Below, one piece after another: positions 6,317 to 10,228 of a DNA stretch of 10,228 bases. The stretch spans positions 1-10,228 of the forward strand of contig JAJZUN010000064.1 in the NCBI GenBank assembly GCA_021848555.1. The letters run 5' to 3'. Position 1 is the stretch's first letter, and every line of letters begins with the position of its first letter. The translations under genes and the position numbers were made by a program. The notes below the pieces were generated by a model. That model saw only the letters and a program-made list of their open reading frames with translations. It ran no database searches and was not told the DNA's origin. Source of the DNA: Pseudomonadota bacterium (lineage in GTDB: Bacteria; Pseudomonadota; Gammaproteobacteria; Burkholderiales; SG8-39).

Positions 6317-6904
6317 CAACTGGACGATGAAGCGCTCGATCCCCGCGAGCAGCATTTCGACCGCAATCGCGGTAAGCACCAGTCCCATCAAGCGTTCCAC
6401 GGCGATCACGCCGCGCCTGCCGATCCAGTCGCTGATGCGCTGCGCTGAAATCATCACCAGCGTGGACGCCAGCATGGCGACGCTCAGCGCCGCGACCCAA
6501 TCCAGCACACGCTGCGGCTCGCGCGACACCAGCAGCAGCACCGTAGCGAGCGCGGAAGGTCCGGCAATGGCCGGGATCGCCAGCGGCACGATGAAGGTGC
6601 CGGTATCGCCGGTGTCGCCGAATATGCCTTCGGTATGCGGGAACACCATGCGCAGCGCGATCAGGAACAGGATCAATCCGCCGGCGATCGCCAGCGCGTT
6701 GTCAGACAGCCGCAGCAGATGCATGAATTTGTCGCCGCCGAACATAAAGGCGAGCAGCACCGCGTAGGCGATGGCGCATTCGCGCAGCACCACCCGGGTG
6801 CGCGCGTCCGGCTCGACGTTTTTCAGCACGGAGATCACCAGCGGCATATTGCCGAAGGGGTCCATCACCAGGACCAGCAGTATGGTGGCGGAGACGATAT
6901 CCAT
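6308..6904 (-). CDS. MarC family (UPF0056) integral membrane protein
   Basis: The protein has 198 residues from ATG 6904. It carries the family signature DPFGNMPLVIS (15-25) in the first membrane helix and the mid-protein repeat of it, VPLAIPAIAGPSALAT (106-121). About six hydrophobic membrane segments can be seen: roughly 3-26, 45-57, 69-88, 105-126, 134-154 and 170-190. Length agrees with the usual 195-215 residues. The family sits in the inner membrane; despite the name, a role in multiple antibiotic resistance is not supported, and transport function is unknown. The start at 6904 was preferred over the in-frame ATG at 6949 because the latter would overlap the methyltransferase gene by 32 bases and add 15 polar residues before the conserved start. 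It follows that gene by 13 bases, so the two probably form an operon. Confidence 0.92.
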   Translation of the reverse strand: MDIVSATILLVLVMDPFGNMPLVISVLKNVEPDARTRVVLRECAIAYAVLLAFMFGGDKFMHLLRLSDNALAIAGGLILFLIALRMVFPHTEGIFGDTGDTGTFIVPLAIPAIAGPSALATVLLLVSREPQRVLDWVAALSVAMLASTLVMISAQRISDWIGRRGVIAVERLMGLVLTAIAVEMLLAGIERFIVQLPR

Positions 6905-6917
6905 GGCGGTGCGCCGC

Positions 6918-8066
6918 CTATAGCGCGTGGCGCCGATCGCCGCTGGCAAAGCCGATCAGCGGCTCGGCGTAGTCTTTCCCCAGGGCGATGACCTTGAACA
7001 ATTCCCCCATCTCCGAGGGCGAGAGCAGCTGCTGCGCCGCCGCAGCCTGCGGCAGGTAGGCCGCCGCGTTCTCCGGTGGCGTGCGCAGCATGACGTCGGT
7101 GATGCCGCAATTGATCAGGAACTGCGCTTGGCCGGTGTAGCCCAGCAATTCCAGGCCAGCTTCGCTGCCTGCGCGCGCCACGGCGCTGAAATCGATATGG
7201 CTGGTGATGTCCTGCAATCCGGGCAGAAAAAAAGGATCGTCGTGCGCGCGGTGGCGGTAGTGGCACATCAGCGTGCCCTCGCTGCGCTGCGCGTGGTAGT
7301 ACTCGTGTTGCGGAAATCCGTAGTCGATCAGCAGGATCACGCCGCGCGCCATGGCTTGCGCCAGGCTGCGCACGAAGCCGCAGGCCACCAGCTGGATTTC
7401 GGTCTGGTAGCCCTGAGGCAGCTGCAGCGCCTCGGCCGCGGCGCGCAACTCGGCGCCGGCCGGCCGCCAAGCCCAGTCAAAAGCGCCGTCCTTCAGTGCG
7501 ATCCCCGCTTCCTCCACGCCGGAAGCGGCGGTCCTGACCATGTGTACGGGCATGGCATCCAGAACCTCGTTGCCGATGATCAGTCCCTGATACAGCGTCG
7601 GCAGGCGGTTGAGCCAGATTACACGCTCCAGCAGCTGCGGCACCCGTTGGGCGAGCAGGTCGCGCTCGCGCTCGCGCAGGTCCGGACTGAGTTCGAGGAT
7701 GTAGTAATTGCGCGGCAGCCGCCCCAGTTGCTCCAGTTCGGTCAGCAGGGCCGCGGCCAGGGCGCCCGAGCCGGCGCCGATTTCCAGTATCTGGTCGAGG
7801 CCCGATTCCAGCACCTCGGCCGCCTGCCGCGCCAGGGTCTGCCCGAACAGCGGGGTCATTTCCGGCGCCGTGGTGAAATCGCCTTCGCGCCCGAGTTTTC
7901 TCGCGCCGGCGGTGTAATAGCCCAGGCCCGGCGCGTACAGCGCGAGCTCCATATAGCGGGCGAACGGAATCCAGCCGGCGTTGGCGGCAATCTCGCCGCG
8001 GATCAGCGCGGCGAGATTCTCGCTGTGCGCCAGGGCTTCGGCTGAAGGGGTGGGCAAGTTCGACAT
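6918..8066 (-). CDS. MidA/NDUFAF7-type class I SAM-dependent methyltransferase (COG1565)
   Basis: The protein has 382 residues from ATG 8066, the usual length for this family. The N-terminus has IPFARYMELALYAPGLGYY (33-51), and GDFTTAPEMTPLFG (62-75) is the family hallmark. The SAM-binding glycine motif is EIGAGSGALA (95-104), followed by LELSPDLRERE (124-134) and the family motif NEVLDAMPVH (166-175), with IDYGFPQHEYYH (247-258) further on. The mitochondrial relative NDUFAF7/MidA methylates an arginine of complex I subunit NDUFS2; the bacterial function is less certain but a protein arginine methyltransferase role is the natural guess. The frame is open back to 8243, but that stretch overlaps the divergent SDR gene and lacks homology, so 8066 is chosen. 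No clear Shine-Dalgarno precedes this ATG. Confidence 0.93.
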   Translation of the reverse strand: MSNLPTPSAEALAHSENLAALIRGEIAANAGWIPFARYMELALYAPGLGYYTAGARKLGREGDFTTAPEMTPLFGQTLARQAAEVLESGLDQILEIGAGSGALAAALLTELEQLGRLPRNYYILELSPDLRERERDLLAQRVPQLLERVIWLNRLPTLYQGLIIGNEVLDAMPVHMVRTAASGVEEAGIALKDGAFDWAWRPAGAELRAAAEALQLPQGYQTEIQLVACGFVRSLAQAMARGVILLIDYGFPQHEYYHAQRSEGTLMCHYRHRAHDDPFFLPGLQDITSHIDFSAVARAGSEAGLELLGYTGQAQFLINCGITDVMLRTPPENAAAYLPQAAAAQQLLSPSEMGELFKVIALGKDYAEPLIGFASGDRRHAL

Positions 8067-8105
8067 ATGGGGAATAGTGCGCGAATCCGGTAAAATCTTC
8101 AAATC
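8067..8105. promoter_or_regulatory. 39-base divergent intergenic region
   Basis: Both divergent genes must start transcription in or beyond this short gap. For the rightward SDR gene, TAAAAT (8091-8096) matches the -10 consensus at five of six positions, but no good -35 lies 16-18 bases upstream. It would give a start near 8103, only about three bases before the ATG, and there is no Shine-Dalgarno. A near-leaderless SDR transcript is therefore possible. For the leftward gene no convincing promoter was found. Confidence 0.35.
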
Positions 8106-8855
8106 ATGTCGGCGCAACTGCACAACAAGACCATACTCGTCACCGGCGCGGCCAAGCGGGTCGGTGCGGCGATTGCGCGCCGGCTGCACCGCGCCGGCGC
8201 CAACCTGACGCTGCATTACCATGCATCGGAGCGCGAGGCCCATGCCCTGCAGTCAGAACTCAATCTGCAGCGCGCCCAATCGGTGATGCTGGTGAAAGCC
8301 GATTTGCTGGAAACCGCCGGACTCGCCGAAATCGTCAGGACCTGCGTGGAGCGCTTCGGTGCGCTCGACGCCCTGGTCAACAACGCTTCGGCATTCTACC
8401 CTACGCCGCTAGGGGCGATCGGTGCCGCCGACTGGGACAAGCTCATCGGCGCCAATCTGAAAGCGCCCTTGTTCCTGTGCCAGGCGGCGGCGGCGCAATT
8501 GAAAAAGAATGCGGGCTGCATCGTAAACATCACCGACATCCACGCCGAGCGGCCGCTGAAAAATTATGTGGTCTATAGCATCGCCAAGGCCGGCCTGGAC
8601 GGCCTCACCAAGGCGCTGGCGCGCGAACTCGGGCCGGAGGTGCGAGTGAATGCGGTCGCGCCGGGGCCGATCGCCTGGCCCGAGGACGGGTCTTTCGACG
8701 AGGTGACGCGCCAGCGCGTGATCTCGCATACGCTGCTGAAACGCATCGGCGAGCCGGACGACATCGCGCGCGCGGTGTATTACCTGATCGCGGAAGCGCC
8801 CTACGTAACGGGCCAGATCATCGCGGTCGATGGTGGCAGGAGCGTAAACCTGTGA
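8106..8855 (+). CDS. pteridine-reductase-like short-chain dehydrogenase (FolM/PTR1 type)
   Basis: This 249-residue Rossmann-fold SDR has the cofactor motif TGAAKRVG (13-20), in which Arg replaces the middle Gly of the classical TGxxxGxG. That is a mark of pteridine reductases and NADPH use. NNASAFYPT (92-100) is also typical of the group. The active site is Asp144 (ITDIH, where classical SDRs have Ser), Tyr157 and Lys161 (YSIAK), again the PTR1 arrangement. PGPIAWPE (186-193) is the substrate-loop motif and [11 protein letters not shown] (234-244) the C-terminal end. It probably reduces dihydropterins, such as dihydrofolate or dihydromonapterin, using NADPH. Its TGA overlaps the GTG start of ttcA (GTGA), so the two are co-translated. 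No Shine-Dalgarno is visible before its own ATG. Confidence 0.92.
   Translation: MSAQLHNKTILVTGAAKRVGAAIARRLHRAGANLTLHYHASEREAHALQSELNLQRAQSVMLVKADLLETAGLAEIVRTCVERFGALDALVNNASAFYPTPLGAIGAADWDKLIGANLKAPLFLCQAAAAQLKKNAGCIVNITDIHAERPLKNYVVYSIAKAGLDGLTKALARELGPEVRVNAVAPGPIAWPEDGSFDEVTRQRVISHTLLKRIGEPDDIARAVYYLIAEAPYVTGQIIAVDGGRSVNL
8838..8842 (+). promoter_or_regulatory. Shine-Dalgarno site deciding the GTG start of ttcA
   Basis: AGGAG lies 9 bases before the GTG at 8852, inside the end of the SDR gene. It supports the rare start codon, since no in-frame ATG occurs until Met36, inside the conserved region. Confidence 0.75.
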
Positions 8856-9751
8856 ACGCTCCCGACCACAAACAACTGGAAAAACAGCGCTTCGAAGCGA
8901 ACAAGCTGGAAAAGCGCCTGTGCCGCCTCGCCGGGCAGGCGATCGCCGATTTCAACATGATAGAAGCCGGCGACCGCGTGATGGTCTGTCTCTCGGGCGG
9001 CAAGGATAGTTATGGCCTGCTCGACGTGCTGCTCAAGCTGCGCGCGCGCGCGCCGATCGATTTCGACATTGTCGCGGTCAATCTGGACCAGAAGCATCCG
9101 GGCTATCCGGCGCATGTCCTGCCCGATTACCTGAAGTCGCTGGGCATAGAATTTCGCATCGCGGAGCAGGACACCTATTCCACGGTCAAGCGCCTGATCC
9201 CGGAAGGCAAGACCATGTGCTCGCTGTGCTCGCGCCTGCGACGCGGCGTGCTCTACCGGCTGGCGGGCGAACTGGGGGCCACCCGCATCGCGCTGGGCCA
9301 TCATCGCGACGACATACTGGAAACGTTTTTTCTCAACCTGTTTTTCGGCGGCAAGCTGAAAGCCATGCCGCCCAAGCTGGGGTCGGACGACGGCAAACAT
9401 GTGGTGATACGCCCGCTCGCCTACGTCAAGGAAAAGGACCTCGCGCGCTACGCCGAGGTGCGCGCCTTCCCCATTATTCCCTGCGACCTGTGCGGCTCGC
9501 AGGATCACCTGCAGCGCAAACAGGTGAAGCAGCTGTTGCGGCAATGGGAAAAGGAATTCCCGGGCCGGGTCGAAACCGTATTCAACAGCCTGCAGCGGGT
9601 CACGCCGTCGCATCTGCTGGATCGCACATTGTTCGATTTTCCCGCCGTTACCGCCACCGGCGAGGCGGTCGAAACAGGCGATAAAGCCTTTGATGCAGAA
9701 GACTTTTCTTCTATCGCGCGGGCTGGGTTTAGGATAGGCAAGGCGCGCTAG
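8852..9751 (+). CDS. ttcA: tRNA 2-thiocytidine(32) synthetase TtcA
   Basis: The enzyme thiolates C32 in the anticodon loop of a subset of tRNAs, using ATP and an iron-sulfur cluster. The 299-residue product has the PP-loop SGGKDS (48-53) for ATP activation. Four cysteines are present in the two expected pairs: CSLC (123-126) and CDLC (211-214, context [13 protein letters not shown]). In E. coli TtcA the first pair and the first Cys of the second bind a [4Fe-4S] cluster. Other TtcA marks are LDQKHPGYP (78-86), [15 protein letters not shown] (148-162) and [14 protein letters not shown] (250-263). Translation starts at GTG, with a good Shine-Dalgarno, overlapping the SDR stop by 4 bases. The last 30 residues are less conserved, which is normal. 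The TAG stop sits in the loop of a GC hairpin. Confidence 0.97.
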   Translation: MNAPDHKQLEKQRFEANKLEKRLCRLAGQAIADFNMIEAGDRVMVCLSGGKDSYGLLDVLLKLRARAPIDFDIVAVNLDQKHPGYPAHVLPDYLKSLGIEFRIAEQDTYSTVKRLIPEGKTMCSLCSRLRRGVLYRLAGELGATRIALGHHRDDILETFFLNLFFGGKLKAMPPKLGSDDGKHVVIRPLAYVKEKDLARYAEVRAFPIIPCDLCGSQDHLQRKQVKQLLRQWEKEFPGRVETVFNSLQRVTPSHLLDRTLFDFPAVTATGEAVETGDKAFDAEDFSSIARAGFRIGKAR

Positions 9752-9759
9752 TCGCGCGC
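9743..9759 (+). other. GC hairpin around the ttcA stop codon
   Basis: GCGCGC (9743-9748), loop TAGTC (9749-9753, containing the stop) and GCGCGC (9754-9759) form a 6-base-pair GC stem. The following bases AAATCAATC are not a T-tract, so intrinsic termination is doubtful; only 58 bases separate this stop from the next reading frame. Confidence 0.45.
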
Positions 9760-9770
9760 AAATCAATCTA

Positions 9771-9790
9771 AGTTTGTCAAACTCAGTTTG
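9771..9790. promoter_or_regulatory. probable repressor operator: three alternating half-sites
   Basis: AGTTTG (9771-9776), T, CAAACT (9778-9783), C, AGTTTG (9785-9790): three 6-base half-sites with single-base centres, giving two overlapping perfect palindromes 7 bases apart. The array covers the -35 element of the promoter for the helix-turn-helix frame that follows, so autorepression by that product is the natural inference. Confidence 0.65.
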
Positions 9791-9802
9791 CCATGCTAGA
9801 AT
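9774..9802 (+). promoter_or_regulatory. near-consensus sigma70 promoter, predicted leaderless
   Basis: -35 TTGTCA (9774-9779, five of six matches), a 17-base spacer, -10 TAGAAT (9797-9802, five of six matches). A start 7-8 bases past the -10 element falls at 9809-9810, at or one base before the A of the ATG at 9810. There is no Shine-Dalgarno before that ATG, which agrees with a leaderless mRNA. Confidence 0.65.
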
Positions 9803-9812
9803 TTTTAGCATG
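9792..9812. promoter_or_regulatory. inverted repeat spanning -10 element and start codon
   Basis: CATGCTA (9792-9798) and TAGCATG (9806-9812) are perfect 7-base complements around a 7-base centre. The right arm contains the ATG start and the centre overlaps the -10 element. This may be a second operator, with a sequence different from the first. It cannot form an mRNA hairpin if transcription starts at 9809-9810. Confidence 0.5.
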
Positions 9813-10228
9813 AATTGCGCTGAACGATTGGTATCGATTTTCGGCAGCCAGGCCGAGGTCGCCCGGCGCCTGCGCCTGGATCGGGCGGTCGTTAATAACT
9901 GGGTCAAATCCGGTTATGTTCCAGCGCGCTGGGCGATGGAAGTCGAGCACGCCACCGAGGGCAAGGTCGCAGCAGTCGAAGTGCTCAACGAAGCCAACGC
10001 CAAGAAGCCGGTCCGAGTCAAATCGCGCCCCGACGATCTGTTCGGGTCGCATCTTCCAGGGAGTGACGCCATGAGCGAATTCGCACCAGCCAAACGCATC
10101 CATTCTTTCCATCCGCCGCAGCGCACGCTGTTGGGGCCCGGCCCCTCGGAGATCAACCCGCGCGTAATGGCGGCGATGAGCTTGCCGGCGATCGGCTACC
10201 TCGACCCGGTGTTCGTCGAAATGATGGA
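9810..10228 (+). CDS. Cro/YdaS-like HTH frame open in frame into a class V aminotransferase (3' partial)
   Basis: From ATG 9810 the frame has no stop to the window end. Residues 1-60 resemble small Cro/YdaS-type DNA-binding proteins: FGSQAEVARRLRL (11-23, helix 2), DRAVVNNWVKSGYVP (24-38, recognition helix and turn), then ARWAMEVEHATEGKV (39-53), as in phage-like repressors that end with an 'IERATGGxV' pattern. Residues 61-87 are a charged linker (AKKPVRVKSRPDDLFG). Residue 88 is the Met that begins the aminotransferase, read in the same frame. This can be a true HTH-aminotransferase fusion, or a short regulator whose stop was lost so that a leaderless long form and a short aminotransferase form share one frame. 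A sequencing indel that hid the stop is the main alternative. The HTH assignment is by motif; the fused product is not established. Confidence 0.7.
   Translation, partial: MNCAERLVSIFGSQAEVARRLRLDRAVVNNWVKSGYVPARWAMEVEHATEGKVAAVEVLNEANAKKPVRVKSRPDDLFGSHLPGSDAMSEFAPAKRIHSFHPPQRTLLGPGPSEINPRVMAAMSLPAIGYLDPVFVEMM
10058..10063 (+). promoter_or_regulatory. Shine-Dalgarno site for the aminotransferase start
   Basis: AGGGAG stands 7 bases before ATG 10071, a strong ribosome binding site inside the HTH reading frame. It argues that the aminotransferase is also, or only, initiated independently at 10071. Confidence 0.75.
10071..10228 (+). CDS. class V aminotransferase, alanine/serine-glyoxylate type, N-terminal part (runs off window)
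   Basis: Only the first 52 residues are in the window. After a short polar leader they read RTLLGPGPSEINPRVMAAM, the N-terminal signature of PLP-dependent class V aminotransferases of the alanine-glyoxylate / serine-glyoxylate group, then IGYLDPVFVEMM, which continues this pattern. The PLP lysine and the rest of the fold lie downstream. Such enzymes move the amino group of alanine or serine to glyoxylate; the true substrate cannot be read from this fragment. The start is supported by AGGGAG 7 bases upstream and by the position where homology begins. The same frame continues upstream into the HTH domain with no stop, so this may be the short form of a longer protein. Confidence 0.85.
   Translation, partial: MSEFAPAKRIHSFHPPQRTLLGPGPSEINPRVMAAMSLPAIGYLDPVFVEMM

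Noticed and set aside
6258..6500. 81-residue upstream extension of the dinD frame
   Set aside because: It overlaps the MarC gene on the same strand, its Arg/Ala-rich sequence is that of a GC-rich out-of-frame read, and a strong ribosome site sits directly before 6257.
8067..8243. 59-residue N-terminal extension of the MidA-type methyltransferase
   Set aside because: It runs antisense into the start of the SDR gene and shows no family motif; the protein from 8066 already has the full usual length.
9793..9813. A six-codon micro-frame (MLEFLA) whose TGA overlaps the HTH ATG, possible leader peptide
   Set aside because: It has no ribosome site, and the predicted transcript start at 9809-9810 lies after its ATG, so it would not be transcribed from that promoter.
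8801..9907. Long antisense frame across ttcA
   Set aside because: It is a mirror of the strongly conserved ttcA codons in GC-rich DNA and has no recognisable protein motif.

Overview
The window looks like a GC-rich betaproteobacterial chromosome (inference). The evidence is the backbone gene set and order: a MidA-type methyltransferase divergent from a pteridine-reductase-like SDR that overlaps ttcA. Backbone coding density and GC are high: two sampled 60-base lines, in the methyltransferase and ttcA genes, counted 44/60 and 46/60 G+C. No RNA genes, CRISPR array, transposase or integrase were seen.

Layout. Positions 3-260 (+) hold the 3' end of an alpha/beta-hydrolase gene. Positions 261-649 are a non-coding spacer with repeat-like and hairpin sequence. 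Positions 650-5290 (-) hold a compact four-gene cassette, transcribed right to left: a DUF2130 protein (zinc-ribbon-like CxxC, long coiled coil, PD-(D/E)XK nuclease-like domain), a SIR2-like NADase, a HerA-type ATPase and a small KTSC-domain protein. Start and stop codons overlap by 4 and 11 bases at the first two junctions, and the third gap is 3 bases. SIR2 plus HerA is a known anti-phage pair; the coupled DUF2130 and KTSC genes are what makes this version unusual. A dinD homologue (5367-6257, -) lies just upstream and may belong to the same island. Sampled lines in the SIR2 gene counted 29/60 and 25/60 G+C, consistent with acquired DNA.

Positions 6308-8066 (-) return to backbone with a MarC-family membrane protein and the MidA/NDUFAF7-type methyltransferase. 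Across a 39-base divergent gap, 8106-9751 (+) encodes the SDR and TtcA, which makes 2-thiocytidine at tRNA position 32. The right edge (9810 to the end, +) holds a Cro/YdaS-like helix-turn-helix reading frame that stays open, in frame, into a class V aminotransferase (alanine/serine-glyoxylate aminotransferase type). Its promoter is near consensus and predicts transcription starting at, or within a base of, the A of the ATG. The promoter is covered by perfect inverted repeats. The aminotransferase also has its own strong internal ribosome binding site.

The points most worth checking are the four-gene DUF2130-SIR2-HerA-KTSC cassette, the leaderless auto-operator design of the HTH-aminotransferase reading frame, and the repeated placement of stop codons inside perfect or near-perfect palindromes (hydrolase, KTSC, MarC, TtcA).
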